From assembly GCA_024291935.2 (NCBI GenBank), contig JAGTYA010000026.1:2963501-3027500 (forward strand): a stretch of 64,000 bases of DNA, read 5' to 3'. This DNA comes from Okapia johnstoni (lineage: Eukaryota > Chordata > Mammalia > Artiodactyla > Giraffidae). Made by a program: the position numbers and the translations under genes. The notes under the pieces are model-generated. The model was not told the origin of the DNA. It worked only from the letters and a program-made list of their open reading frames with translations, and ran no database searches. Positions 9,470-21,412 of this stretch are shown here, in pieces (the stretch's first letter is position 1; the number at the start of each line of letters is the position of its first letter).

Positions 9470-12000
9470 ATTGTAAAGCGAACATGTTGCTACAAATCTC
9501 ACCCACATGCACTAAACAACAGGTGAATGTGCTGGAACAGCGCGATGGAGAACCCTACTCAAGGCACTTTTTGCCTGTGAGCAGGACCAGCTGATTTCTC
9601 ATCGCCTAATGACAGAGAGCAGAAGCCAAGGATAACCAAGGGCAGACTGAAACGGTGGCTTTGGGTCATTGGATGGTTTGTTGATATTTAATATAAGCTC
9701 CACTTGGTTCCATGAAGAGTTTGGCAGTTTATTTCTCTAACAAGTGACGCACTTGCTCATCTTGACCTTGGTTCTGATTTCTTAGGACCGTGTGTGTTTC
9801 CAGCAGGCTTTTCTCCATGGCATCTCGTCTGGGCTGTGTGGAGTAAGCAGGGCAGGAGCTAACCCCCTACCTGAGCACCCATGTCTCAGCACCAGGCTGG
9901 GCGGGGGCTGATCCTTTCAGACTTGTAATACTTTGTGCTCTGGTGTGGCCCTGCTTTCGGGCAGCCCCCCATGGGGTGCCCAGCACGGGATCCTGATTAA
10001 TCCCCGTGTGCGTCTGCCTGGAGTGATGGGGACTCGGGGTGACCCCTGGCTCCTTCTCAGTCCCCCTGGCTCCCGGCTGGCTCTTCCCACAGCGTGGGTT
10101 TCCTCCCCAGGGAAGGACGTGAAGGCTCCGGGCGATGTGTGTGCAGCTTCGAGGGGGAAGCAGAGTTGTAGGAGGTCTTGTTTTGATGCAGGAGAGACGG
10201 AAGTGTGTCTCGATTTACACAGACGCACCTGTTTGCATGCATCAGCCCAGAGAGCTGACAACAAGGTGCCGTGGGTAACGACGTTCCCGTGGAGTATGTG
10301 TGTGGAGAGTGGCGATTTGGAGGACGTGGACAGTTAATCACGTGCGTGCCCGTCCCCCACACCCGTCACATATTTATCATCAGTGTCTACAGAGTCAGTG
10401 CCCCAGCAGCCATGGGGGAGTGCCAACCCCTTGGATGCTCTGAGGGCACGTGGTACTCTGGATGGCAGGAGTGGATCTGTATCGTGCGGGGTCCCCCCAC
10501 CCCCCCAGCCCCTGTGGGTCTTGGTCTAACCGCCCCTCCCCCCTGCATTCCAGAGGTGGCCAAGGTGACCACAGGAGGCCTGGCCAACTCTGGGTTCCGC
10601 GAGGTGCCCCCTCCACTAGAGCTGTGATGAGGTGCAAAAAGCCGAGAGGAGAGAATCGATTCTGTGTCGTTATCCTTGGCATTGACGGGCCGCTCTTCAT
10701 CCCAGCTCTGTGTCTACTTGGAAGTTACCCTGGTCCCACGTCCCTGCTCCACTGCTGCAGACGCCTACACAGTCCCCCTCACCCTTAGGGGGTCGCTCGG
10801 GCCGCGGTGCAGACCCGTGCCCCGGGTTCTTCTCCAGGGCGGCGGGAGGCCCAGCCCATCAGGGGCTCCTCTGCTGATAGTGAGACCCCTGCTCTTGGAC
10901 CCCCCACCCCGAAGCCAGACGATCCCTGAGGCAGATGGGGTGTTGGAGCGTTTGTTTCCTTGATCCCAGTAAATGGAAGTCCAGCTCATCTCTGGTTTCA
11001 GCTGCCATGACCTGCTGGGAACAGTGCCAAGGCCACGGCTGGTCAATAGCACAGTTGCCCTGTGTGCCCCAGACCCATGTGATCCTGCTTGCAGGAGGTG
11101 TGAGACGGAGCCCCTGGAACCTCTGAACCCCTGGGGCTGATCTGGACCCCCAGGGCCCTCCAGAGACCTCCCTGTACCCCACCACAGGCCCCAGGCCTGC
11201 CCTGGGCTCACCCTAAACTTTCAGTTGCCATCTTCAAGCCTCCTCAAGTTTGAGGGCAGGACGATGAGCGGACGTGGGGCCCAGCACCCGCGGCCCAGGT
11301 CCCCCTGGAGTCTGTCCTGGCACAGAAGCCCCCTCCTGCAGCAGTGTGCCCTGAGGTCCTCCCTGCCGCCCCATCAGGCCCACAGCCTGGGCCCACCCTG
11401 GGGGCTCAGGGGCCACCCTGCAATCTGGGCTAAGCCAGGCAGAAACCTTGTGCATGCCTGGTGGCTTTATTCTCCGGGCATCTCACCTCTCAGCCTGGTC
11501 CTTGGCTGCCCTGGGCTCAGTCCTGCTAGATTCACATCCAGCAGAGAGTTTTGATAGGAGATCGAGTCTTCCTGCCTCCTCGGCAAACATCCCAGGCCTG
11601 GCCCGGGTTAGGTTGACTTGGCTCATACATAGTCCCCCACCCCGGAATCAGACACTGCGGCTGGGGGATGGGTGTGAGCATGTGAGGGCCTGGGCAGAGC
11701 TGAGGGAGGCAGACCAGTCGGGTGCTCCACCAGCCAAGGGGCTCCGCCTGCTCAGCCGCGACCACCCCTTCAGCTGAGAGGCCAGAGCATCCGGGCTCTC
11801 TGACCGGGAGAGGAGGCCATGCTGTGGTCCACCTGCCCAGTGGGAGACAAGGCGGGAGCTGTCACCGCGTCTCCCAGCGGCTCTGGGTGCAGCCACGGGG
11901 GCAGGGCCCAGCTCAGTCCCGCTTAAACAGACGTCCCGTTAGTCACGGAGTGTGTGAACCGTCTGCAGCACACCACAGTGGGCATGGTCGGTTCCAAAAT
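9470..12000. other. Unique intron
   Basis: 2.5 kb without a recognised repeat or exon. 9620-9790 is AT-richer; the rest is GC-rich and produces overlapping open frames on both strands with no family resemblance. Confidence 0.5.
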
Positions 12001-12180
12001 AGAATGTTTTTGTTATCTTTAGAACATTTAAAAATACAGGCAAATGACTCTATTAGCGCAACTGTAATCCAAATTATTAATAAGTGACGAGAGAGCCGGC
12101 TTCCAGTTACTGGCTGTTCTCTAATGGAGCATAAGACAAATATGGGGACGCATTGTCCTGGCTGCTAATGACTGTGTTTT
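12001..12180. other. Candidate conserved non-coding block
   Basis: An AT-rich island in GC-rich intron with no repeat resemblance and short homeodomain-type words (attattaataa, ctaatg, aaattatt). Inferred from texture alone; no alignment was possible. Confidence 0.35.
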
Positions 12181-12681
12181 TGTTAAACAACCGTGGCAGA
12201 AGCACATGGCCCAGCCCACCCCCCGCCCTCTTTCTTTCACGCCATTTTATTAAAATACGCTTGGAGCCTCTCCGCCTTGGTGTGTGCGCCTTGACTCCAG
12301 GCAGCTGCTCTGTGTTTTAAATACCAGCTTCTGCGCTCCGGCTCGCCCCCGAAATAGGCTCTGGCAGGTCTGTCTGCTTCTGTTGGGAGGATTCAGTCCT
12401 TGGTGTCCCCCTGGGACCCAGGCCCTCTCCCCTTCCCGCAGCGGTGGTGGCCTGCTCTGGTTACCATGGCAGCCTGCTAACACGGGTACCAGTCCTGCCC
12501 TCCTTCTCCACGGCCCCTCCTGGCGCCACAGGATGTGGTGTCCCCAGGTCTATCCACAGTCCCCTCGGCCTGGCACGGTGGGGGTCCCTATTGGCCAGGC
12601 TTCTGGGGTTGGAGGCAGGGGTCTCACCCGGGGTGGGCGACAACTCTTGCTCCTACCCTGGGCCTCCTGTGTGGATGGCAG
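12181..12681. other. Unique intron
   Basis: No recognised feature. Confidence 0.5.
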
Positions 12682-13050
12682 TGGGCAGAGAAGGGCTGCT
12701 GTGACAAAATGCCACAGACCGAGGGGGCTTAAACAGCAGCTGTTTATCTTGCTGAGTTCTGCAGGTGGGAATCTGAGGGCCAGGCTCCTCCTGAGGCTCC
12801 TGTCCTTGGCGAGCCGGCGGCCGTATTCTCCCCACGTCCTCACACGGCCTTTATGCCGGCACATCCCTGGGGTCTCCCCTCTGCTCGTAAGCATTCTGAT
12901 TCTATTGGCTGAGGGTCCACAGTTATGACCTCATATAATTCTGATTATCTCCTTAAAGACCCTATTTCCAGATGCAGTCATAGTGGGGATTAGGGCTTCA
13001 CCCTGTGAGTCTGGGGACACCAGTCAGTCTGTGATGGTGGTGAGGACTGG
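12682..13050 (-). mobile_element. MaLR LTR (MST/MLT1-like)
   Basis: Reverse complement of a MaLR LTR: 'gctgctgtgacaaaatgcca', 'ggcttaaacagcag', 'ccttaaagaccctatttcca' and 'ggggattagggctt' occur in consensus order. Old and diverged. Confidence 0.8.
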
Positions 13051-13465
13051 TGTTCACGAGCCGTGCTCCGCCCCACAGGGGACTCTCTTCAGACGCCTTC
13101 CCCGCTCCCCTGCTTGCTGTGCAGACCCGTCCCCGTGGGGCCGTTCCATTATCTGAGTTTCAAGGACAGCAACTGTGCTGTCTTGTCTTCAGACCGTTAC
13201 CGGCCCAGGTTGCAAGCTGACCCACCTGACCCCAGCAGGCCCAGGCTGTCCTCTGCTCTGGGGCAGATACAATCTGTGTACTTGGTACCAGCCAAGGGGA
13301 TGGAAGGAGCGGGCCTGTGAGTTAGTTTGTAAATCTGATTTGTAAGGTGAGTTGACCGAGGTGTATTACCCTTCCATGAGGGCAAAGAACCAGGAGGATA
13401 CAACTGGTTCATACTGGCATTCCCCATACAGGACGTGGGGTCTGAAATGGACCAAGTGCTGAGAA
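13051..13465. other. Unique intron
   Basis: No recognised repeat or exon. Confidence 0.5.
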
Positions 13466-13790
13466 AGTACTTCTGGGATGGATGAACAGATGAGGGAGGG
13501 GTGGTAAATGGACATGTGGGTGAAGGTTTGGGTGGTCGGGTGGATGGGTGAATGGATGGCTGGCTGGCTGGATGGGTGGGTAGGTGGATGGATGGGTGGA
13601 TGGATGAATGGATGGATTGATAGATGAACAGATGGATGGGTGGATGTGTGGAGAGATTGGATGGATGGGTGAATGGACACGTGAGTGAAGGTTTGGGTGG
13701 GTGGATGTGCGGATGGATTGATGGATGTGTGGATGGATGGAGAGATGGATGGATGGGTGGATGTGTGGATAGTATCGATATCCATTCTCC
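13466..13790. repeat. Degenerate (TGGA)n-type satellite
   Basis: About 320 bp of tgga/tggg/tgaa tetramers. A longer-period echo is visible: 'gtgaaggtttgggtgg' occurs near 13521 and again near 13685. Open frames on both strands here (Met-Asp-Gly-Trp or His-Pro-Ser-Ile patterns) are by-products of the repeat. Confidence 0.93.
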
Positions 13791-14384
13791 CTCTCATACA
13801 CAGCTCATCTCAGTTCCAGTGATGGAGCTTCTCTCACTTTAAACCTCTCTATCTCTACTGGATGAGGTCTCTTTAAAACCATCGAGTTTGTGGACCGCAG
13901 GGAAGGTGGTGGGCTACTTTGAGACCTAAGAAAGTACCAGCACTCCAGGCCACGGTGTCTTCGAGTCTGGCTCCTGGAGATTGTTCAGGGAGCAGTCCCT
14001 TCAACCGACCCAAAGTCAGTGATCTCTGTCTCTGCCTGCCCTGCCTCACCCCACATACAGGGAGCTGGACCCCCCTCTGCCTCTACAGAGCTGGCAGAAT
14101 GGTGCTGGGGCTTGGGCACCCTGTTTAAGAAACTGGCTGTCCCGTCCTCATCACCCATGAGTGATGGCCTCTGGAGTGCCCCAGAAGATGGTGTTGTCAT
14201 GCCCTGCAAGAGCTGGGATGCTCCCAGGATACGCAGGTGGACCCTGACCCACCATCTGTCATTCTAGAGAGGACAGACCCGCAGTTTCTCCCTCGGTACC
14301 CAGTCTAGCGCTGGTTAGCCAGGCCGGGAGCCCCCCTCTAGCTGGGGCACAGACAGGAGCCAAGGGCCACCCCGCCGAGTGAGC
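13791..14384. other. Unique intron
   Basis: No recognised feature in about 600 bp. Confidence 0.5.
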
Positions 14385-14590
14385 CGTGGCTCATTTTGGA
14401 GAATGAAAGCCATCAGATGGTGCTCTGTTATTGAGTTAAGATGTTGTTTTTGGCTCCTCTGAAATAGACGATAGGAAACAGATCCGGGGATAATGAATAA
14501 ACATTGGCTTATGGGGGCTGCATGCTGGGAAAGATGAAATCTCACATTGGCAGATTAAATGGAAGACATGCATATGTAAGGAGACATGTA
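14385..14590. other. Candidate conserved non-coding block
   Basis: An AT-rich, non-repetitive island with words such as 'ggataatgaataaacattgg' and 'gcatatgtaagg', flanked by GC-rich intron. Function inferred only from composition. Confidence 0.33.
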
Positions 14591-14843
14591 AGGGCCAGCT
14601 CCTGCTCCCGCAAATTGTGGAGCCAAGGAAAGCATCTGGGAGGACACTCTGTGTGTACCTGTGCCCAGCCAGGCTGGGTCTGGGGGTGTGGGGGGAACCA
14701 GGAGGAGGAGGAGCCCGGGGTCCCAGGCAGCCAAGGAGGCAGGGCAGGAAGTGGCTGCCTGGGCATCACTCACAGACATAAACCAACAGTCAGCTCTCAC
14801 TGTCAGCAAATGCAGCTTCCAGAAGCTTCCGAATGGTTGATCA

Positions 14844-14966
14844 AGGAACTTCCCTGACGGGTCCAGCGGTTAGGACCCATGCTTCTACTGCAGTGGATGC
14901 GGGTTCGATCCCCGGTCAGGGAACTAGGATCCCTCATGCCATGTGGTACAGCAGGAAAAAAAAAAG
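14844..14966 (+). mobile_element. CHR-type SINE (tRNA-derived, cetartiodactyl)
   Basis: The tRNA-like head 'cttccctgacgggtccagcg' with a perfect B box (ggttcgatcc) is followed by 'gtcagggaactaggatccct' and an A-rich tail. Flanking direct repeats 'tggttgatca' (14834-14843) and 'tggttaatca' (14967-14976) mark the insertion. Confidence 0.93.
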
Positions 14967-15074
14967 TGGTTAATCAGGTTGTAAGGTTAGTGCTGGACGG
15001 TCAGCTGCTTCCGGTCTCAGTTTACTTCCTCTACAAGCTAGAGGACTTCAGATGGGGCTCCTTGCTTTCTGTTT

Positions 15075-15512
15075 CCTTAAAATGAGATGAACTCCTCAAA
15101 CTGTGAGATTTACTCTTTTCAAGCATAGAATTCAGTGGTTTTAGTCTATTCGCAAGGCTGTGCAGACATCACCACTAATTCCAGAACGTTTGATCTTCGC
15201 AAAAAGAAACTTGTTCCATTAACAAGCCTTCACCATCCCCCACTTCCCTCGGCCCCCAGGGGCCATTTATTTACTTTCTGTCTCCATGGATTTGCCCATC
15301 CTGGACATTTTCTACAAGTGACAGACTCCTGTATGTGGCCCTTGGTGACCGGCTTGCTTTCGCATAACGTTATCAGGGCTCATCCGTATTGTAGCCTGTG
15401 TCACAATGTCATTCCCTTGTGAATATACACATCATTTTGTTGACCCATTCATCAGTTGATGGACATTTGGGTTTCTGTTTCTTGGCTTTAGCGGTTAGTC
15501 CTGCTATGAATG
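15075..15512 (-). mobile_element. L1 LINE 3' region, fragment 1
   Basis: Reverse complement of an L1 3' end: 'catagaattcagtggtttta', 'atttgcccatcctggacatt' and 'gttgatggacatttggg'. The copy continues after the SINE at 15736. Confidence 0.85.
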
Positions 15513-15735
15513 TACTTCCCAGGTGGCTCAGTGGTAAAGAATCCCCTTGCCAATGCAGGAGATGCCTAGGAGATGCTGGTTTGATCCCTGGGTCAGGAAG
15601 ATCACATGGAGGAGGGCACAGCAACCCACTCCAGTATTCTTGGCTGGAAAATCCCATGGGCAGAGGAGCCTGGCAGGCTACAGTCCACGGGGTCGCAGAG
15701 TTGGACACGACTGAAGCGACTTAGCATGCACGCAC
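15513..15735 (+). mobile_element. Bov-tA SINE nested in L1
   Basis: Head at 'cttcccaggtggctcagtgg', BovA monomer, and end at 'ggacacgactgaagcgactt'. It carries an extra agatgc duplication near 15560 in the tRNA part. It splits the antisense L1. Confidence 0.93.
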
Positions 15736-16112
15736 TGATAGGAATGTTCATGTACAGGTTTTTGTTTGGATACTTGTTTTCAGTTCTTTTGGGCACACTT
15801 AGGAGTGGAATCGCTGGGTCACATGGTAGCTCTGTTTCACCTTTTGAGGAACTGCCAGACCGTCTTCCATTTTCCATTCCCTCAAGTGGGATATGAGAGT
15901 TCTGATTTCTCCACATCCTTGCCAACGCCTGTTTTCTGTTTTTTTGATAATCGCCATCCTAGTGGGTGTGAGATGGTATCTCACTGTGGTTTCCACTTGC
16001 ATTTCTCTGATGACCAGTGATGTTTAGCGTCTTTTTTCATGCTTACTGGCCATTTGCATATAATCATTGGAGAGGTGTTCACTCTTTAAATTAATACATT
16101 TATCATTCTCAT
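15736..16112 (-). mobile_element. L1 LINE 3' region, fragment 2
   Basis: Continues the split L1: 'taggagtggaatcgctgggt', 'atttctccacatccttgcca' and 'gtgagatggtatctcactgt' in the order expected for antisense L1. Confidence 0.87.
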
Positions 16113-16117
16113 CGTCT

Positions 16118-16306
16118 TTCCTGATTGCTCAGTTGATAAAGAATCCGTCTGCAATGCAGGAGACCCTGGTTCGATCCCTGCATTGGGAAGATCCCCTGGA
16201 GAAGGAAACGGCTAGCCACTCCAGTATTCTGGCCTGGAGAACTCCATGGACGGGGTCGCAAAGAGTCGGACACGACTGAGCGACTTTCACTTCACTTCAC
16301 TTCATA
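16118..16306 (+). mobile_element. Bov-tA SINE
   Basis: Begins 'ttcctgattgctcagttgat' and ends with a tcact-rich tail. A small deletion removes the usual agaggagcctgg segment around 16252. Confidence 0.92.
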
Positions 16307-16500
16307 CACATCATGTTTGGTCCTGCAGTGAATTTGGGAAACACAGGAAGGTATAAAAAAGAAAATAAAACTCACTCGTAATCCTACCCCCGTGTTGATA
16401 ATCACCAGTCAGCCCTTCTTTGAGTACAATGCCTAGTAAACAAAATTGAATGCATCCTTTAAAATTATGGGTCTTACTTTTGCTCTTTCCCGAGTGACAA
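16307..16500. other. Old LINE-like 3' sequence
   Basis: 'ggtataaaaaagaaaataaa' followed by 'taatcctacc' resembles an ancient LINE 3' end that also appears near 46880. The family is not resolved. Confidence 0.4.
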
Positions 16501-18044
16501 AGGACATGGTGTTGTGGCCTGAACTTTGTCTTCAGAAGCACTGTTTCCAGAGGCTCTCCGTGCTGCCCTGGAGGAGCCACTGATGCACCGTTTGCATCAC
16601 CGATGTCACTGGTGTGACCTTGACATGACAGTGGCCATCCAGCTGCCCGCTTTGCTACTGCAGGTAGCACTTCAGTGAGCAGCCTCTCAGGTTAGAGCTT
16701 CCATGTCCGTCTCCTCAGTACGCGTCTCCTTGAATCGGCTCGCCCAGGCACTCCCCAGAGTTCCAGGCCACCCCTCTTCCGTCTTCAGCCCCAGAACTGC
16801 GCTGCCGTCTGGGATAGAGGTCTGGCTGCCTCCCATCGGTCTCCTCTGGGGAGTCCCCGAGCTTCCTCTCTGGGTGCAGCTCTCAATGGCTCTGTGGAGA
16901 TAGGACCTGCCCACAGCCCTCGGGGCGGGGGACTTGGGGATGCACCGCACACCTTTCCTCAGATGGCGGGGATCGTCTTCATGGGCTGGGCCACGCGCTT
17001 CTCTTACGCTCTCAAGTCAGGTCCGTCCTGGAATTCTTGGTCATTTTTGCATCGCCCCTATCTCCATTCTGCGCTGGGTCCCGAAACGTTCACAGCGGCT
17101 CTGCTGACCTAGAGGTGCCACCCCCTGCCTCCACGTTATGCTTGAGGACACGTGTTTCGTGCTCACATTCGGAGATCTTCACCCTCCAGAGCATTGCCAG
17201 CTTTAAACAAATACACTTTGTTTTGAAAACTCACAGGGTTTCCTAATTCCTGATGGCACAGGCTGGGTGGCTTGGGAGTTCTTCCTGTAGCTCAGCTGAA
17301 GCTTCGATTTGGGATTTGGCATTATTTATGCAACTGCTAAAACCCGAGGATGGGGCCCTCAACTCTGGCACTGGCTGAGCTGACCACACTGGGCCAGGCT
17401 CACCACCTGCTAGGATGGGCACGGGGTGGTATCCTCTTCCGCCCAGGCTCCGGTGCCCCCCTGCCACAGGAGCCCCTGCCTCTAGGTTGTTTTGATTAGA
17501 GATTCATGCTGTGAAATCACTGCCGGATGTAGCCGGATCCCCCAGGAGCATGGTCCAAGCCGGAACAGCTGGTAACTGCGGTGAATGCGCCCCAGCAGCC
17601 TCTGCTTGTTTAGCCAAGATGCAAATGTGCCCTTCGCCCAAATCCGGGAGGCTCTCCCTATGCTCTCCCTAGGTGTGCGGAGGGGGCTCCCCTGGGCTTC
17701 TCCATGGAGCCCCATTCCCCAGGCTGAGCACCTTCCTTCGACGGGTGCCCAGGGAGCCAGCTGCATCTTTAGCACAGCCAGCAGGGAGCGTGACCCCAGA
17801 GCATCCCAGCCTCCACGTCTCTGACGCTCACCTCCCTGCCTGCCTTTCAGGACCAGCCGAGGGTCCCCGAGCCTGTTAGCTCCCAGGGCACTGTGTGGGG
17901 AGGAGGGACTGAGCTCAGCGCAGGGAGGAGACGGGGAACGGGGTGTGGCCGGAGGGGTGGGTTGCACGTGGTTACAGCTCCTCAAAGCGCCAGTTCTCTT
18001 TCCCAGTCTCTTCCTCGGCATGTAGAGGGCCGGCAGCCCACCTG
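16501..18044. other. Unique intron
   Basis: 1.5 kb without recognised repeats, RNA genes or exons. Confidence 0.5.
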
Positions 18045-18125
18045 AGGGGCTATTTTACAGAGAAGGATCCTGGAGGTTAAGTCGCTTTCTGGCGGTCATG
18101 CTGGGACCCAGGCTCTCTGGCTTTC
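18045..18125 (-). mobile_element. MIR SINE fragment
   Basis: 'attttacagagaagg', 'ggaggttaagtcgctttc' and 'ctgggacccaggctctctgg' match the MIR reverse complement. Ancient and short. Confidence 0.65.
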
Positions 18126-18751
18126 TCACACACGGTGACATCGGTCCAGCTGAGTCTCTCAGGGCCAGCGGGGGCGGGGGGAGTTGTCAGATCATTTAGC
18201 CAGACCGCTCCCCTCAACAGTGCTGACTGTGACCTTGATGGGTTCCGAAACCTTCCTCCCGAGCAGGTCAGCAGACACGGAAGGGGAGCAAGGCTGTAGT
18301 GGCGTTAGCCGTCACTCCCCAGCCTGATTCGTCTTCCAAGGTTGTGTTATTGGAGCCGGGATTGGGCTGCCAGCTCCATTTCCCAGAAGGACACCCAGGG
18401 AAAGAGCAGGAGAGATGGCCAGGCTCCAGTCCCACACAGGGTACTGGGCTAGAACTTTCTCTCCCCATAGACCAGAGCTTTATTTGACTTGATCTCCCCT
18501 GGCCCGCTGTCCAACAGAGATGGGGGCCCAGGCCATGCTACCCCGCTGCTGTGACTTGCCCCCCGAGGTCAGACCCTCACCGTGGTCCCTTCCAAGGCCC
18601 CTGTCGGGGTGGGAGCTGGCGGCAGCCTCGTGTCTCCAGCCTCCTGGGTCTATAGGAACCCATGGGTGTTGGAGCCTCTCCACGGGCACAGATCAGAGCC
18701 TTGGGGGTGGGGGCTCACGGGCCTTGCTGAGGGTCAGATGTGGGCTGCCCA
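18126..18751. other. Unique intron
   Basis: No recognised feature. Confidence 0.5.
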
Positions 18752-18842
18752 CACACATGTGCACACACGCGTCTGCAGTTGCACACCTGAACAGTGCAGC
18801 ACACACGAGCACGTGTGCCTACATGTGTGTGCACACACGCGA
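18752..18842. repeat. Imperfect CA/TG-rich alternating tract
   Basis: Blocks of acacac and tgtgtg interleaved with cgcg steps (for example 'tgtgtgcacacacgcg') give an alternating purine-pyrimidine stretch capable of Z-DNA and local hairpins. Confidence 0.75.
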
Positions 18843-19252
18843 TTCTGTGGGCTCTCCCTGAGGCTCAAGGAGCCCCGCCTGGGCCCTGACTGCACCGTGT
18901 GCCCCTTGCACACCTGCTCAGGTAAGTGTGCAGCCCCCGCGTGGCTTCGGGGCCGGGCTGTCCTTGAGCCCTGGCCCAGGGACGGAACCCTAGCGACGAT
19001 CTGACCTAGTTCCTATTCCTGAAGCGCCCGGCTTCGCTCGTGGACGCTCCTAGAAGGAGTCTCACTGCCAAGGTGACTGTATCATTTATCATCCAAACGG
19101 GGACACTTCTGGGAGCAAAGCAGAGCACCTGGCACCACTCGCCAGCTGCCAGGTGCCCGGGGCCGCCCTACTTACTGCAGGAGCAGAGGTGGGGCGAGTC
19201 CAGGTGGGAGGAAACCAGAGCCAGAGCAGCTGGGCTGCTCACACACCTGCTC
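18843..19252. other. Unique intron
   Basis: No recognised feature. Confidence 0.5.
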
Positions 19253-19280
19253 CTGCATTCATTCATTCATTAATTCATTC
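19253..19280. repeat. (ATTC)n microsatellite
   Basis: About six attc units with one taat interruption. Confidence 0.9.
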
Positions 19281-20874
19281 ACCCCGCCACCCTCGCACTG
19301 GCTGACACCTGGGGTCCCATGGAGGAGAGCCCCCCCTGAATTCCAGGAGAAGGAGAGACGTTTATCAGGGTGAACAAACCCCACGGGGAGCCCCAGAGGC
19401 TAACAGCGGGACAGCCAGTGCTGCAGGTGCTCAGCCATGACGCCCTCCACTCTGACACTGGCGACCCGCCTGCCAACACGGGTGAGGACTTGGCACCGAT
19501 GGGACAAGTCCAGGTCCTGGGGCATCGCTCGGGGGAGTGGGGCCAGATGTGTCACCTCTGGATTTGTGTACAATGACCTTTTGTGCCTGAAGGTGACACT
19601 GGTGACCCCCATACCCCCAGGGTCCATCTGAAGGGTCACCCCACAGGGGCACAGTGGCTTGGGTGTCCGTCTCTGCACTGGGGACCCTGGCTTGGCCCAG
19701 GGACCTGGGGACGTCAGTCGCCTTCTTTCTGTGCTCAGTCCCTTCGCCTGCAGACGGTCCTGTGTCCACCCACCCTGGGCCTGGAGAGAACTCAGATGAT
19801 GCCCGTAAAGGTACCCGGCATCTGCTTGCGGCTCAGGGGCCCCGGTCCACTGCTGCCTGACAGTCAGGGTCCAAGCCCCGAGTGGCCTCCCGGGTCCAGG
19901 GTGACCCGCTGTGCAGCGTGGCCGGGCCTCATACTATGCATGCCAGGGCGGGCCAGCCGGGAACCAGCAGGGGCCCCGAGGTCGGGTTTGCACTGCAGGC
20001 AGGAAGGACCCTGGAGCCTCCTCCCCGAGACCCCCGTGGCCAGCCTTGGGCCTGTGCCCGGGCTCGGCTCCTCTGTGTGCCCTTCCTCCGGGCAGTCTCC
20101 ACATCTCCATCAATGCTGGCCCGGGGGCCACTGCCCCGGAAGCTCTCCGGCCTTGCCCCGTTGTGGCCACAAGTTCAGTGCGTTTGACAATCTGCTATTT
20201 GCGGTCTGTGAGCTCTGTGTTCAGGGCCAGGCACAGGCTCGGCGAATCCAGGGTAGGGAGTCAGAGAGGGCCAGGGGATGGAGGGAAGGCCCCCCAGGGG
20301 AGCACACGCTGCCTCTGCAGCGCCCCCCTCCCCATCCCAAGACACCGCCCCACCCACTCCACCCCATTCCTTTGCTTATTGACCCATCAGGAGTGCAGTG
20401 TGGTGCCCGCTGGCCCCGCAGGGGCCGGGGGCCTCTCTCCTGCAGAGACCGGCCTGTCCGCTAGAACAGGGTCTGCTCTGAGACCCCCAGGGCGGTCTCC
20501 CTCGTGCCCACACTCCTGCCATGCCCCGCGTGTACTGTGCTGAGTCCAAGGCCCTTCCCCGCCCGCTCGCTCCTTCCCAGCCTCTAATCTCAGCTCAGAC
20601 CCTGCATCAAGGGCCCACCTGCCCTGCTCTTTGCAGGATAAAACTCCTTGGCTTGTTGGGGTCTGTCTGTTCATCCTCTGCCCCCTGAGTGACAGCAGAG
20701 ACCTCACTGCCTCACTCGCCGCTTAGTTCCCAAATCCTGGGTCTTGTGCAGATCCTGCGCTGGGTCACCATCAGCTCTGTGAATGGACCCACCAGCAGGC
20801 ATGACCCTGCCCTTGGGGACAGGTGGGCAGAGAGCTCGCCTTACACAATGGGGCCTGGGGGTGTGGGTCTGTCC
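19281..20874. other. Unique GC-rich intron
   Basis: 1.6 kb with no repeat. A 293-codon open frame at 19583-20464 overlaps others in different frames, lacks any recognisable domain and looks like a GC artefact. Confidence 0.5.
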
Positions 20875-20960
20875 AGTTGACAAGGGAGGAAACAGGCTCT
20901 AGAAGCTCTGCAGCTTTTGGAAGGACCCCCAGCTAGCAAATGGCCACCCCCGGTTCTGAA
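20875..20960 (-). mobile_element. MIR SINE fragment
   Basis: 'gggaggaaacaggctctaga' followed by a cagctagcaaatggc-type ending matches the MIR reverse complement. Confidence 0.55.
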
Positions 20961-21138
20961 CAGGCCTGGGCATTATGTCTCCATCCCCAGCCCTCCCCAC
21001 GCTGCTTCTCGGCCCAGGGCCCGGAATGTCCGTCAAGAGAGACCCAGATGACCCGAGACAGTGACCCAAGGAGTGGGCACTCAGAGGGCAGGCAGTGGTG
21101 GCCGAGCAGAGCCCCAGGCAGAATGTTCTGGAATCTTT

Positions 21139-21278
21139 TTTTTTTTTTTAGATGTGTTTAAATTGAAGTGGAATTCACACAATGTAAAATGAACCAATTT
21201 AAACTGAACAGTTCAGTGGCGTTTAAAATACCCACCTACTTGTGCAACCGTCACCACCGTCTAATTTTAGGACATTTT
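21139..21278 (-). mobile_element. L1 LINE 3' end, fragment 1
   Basis: A T11 run is followed by 'aattgaagtggaattcacac' and 'tttaaactgaacagttcagt', the reverse complement of the L1 3' end. Confidence 0.85.
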
Positions 21279-21412
21279 TGGGACTTCCCTGGCCGTTGGG
21301 TGGTTAAGACCCTGTGCTTCCGCTGCAGAGGGCGTGGGTTCGATGCCTGGTTGTCAGGGAACTGAGGTCCCGCATGCCGTATACCACCAGGCCAAAAATA
21401 ATCATCATCATC
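21279..21412 (+). mobile_element. CHR-type SINE nested in L1
   Basis: Head 'gacttccctggccgttgggt', B-box-like ggttcgatgc, and an ATC-rich tail. It is flanked by 15-bp direct repeats with one mismatch, 'attttaggacatttt' (21264-21278) and 'attttagaacatttt' (21413-21427), which are the L1 target site duplicated. Confidence 0.95.

Noticed and set aside
19583..20464. 293-codon open frame on + as a novel gene
   Set aside because: GC-rich region with overlapping open frames on both strands, no domain and no splice or promoter support.
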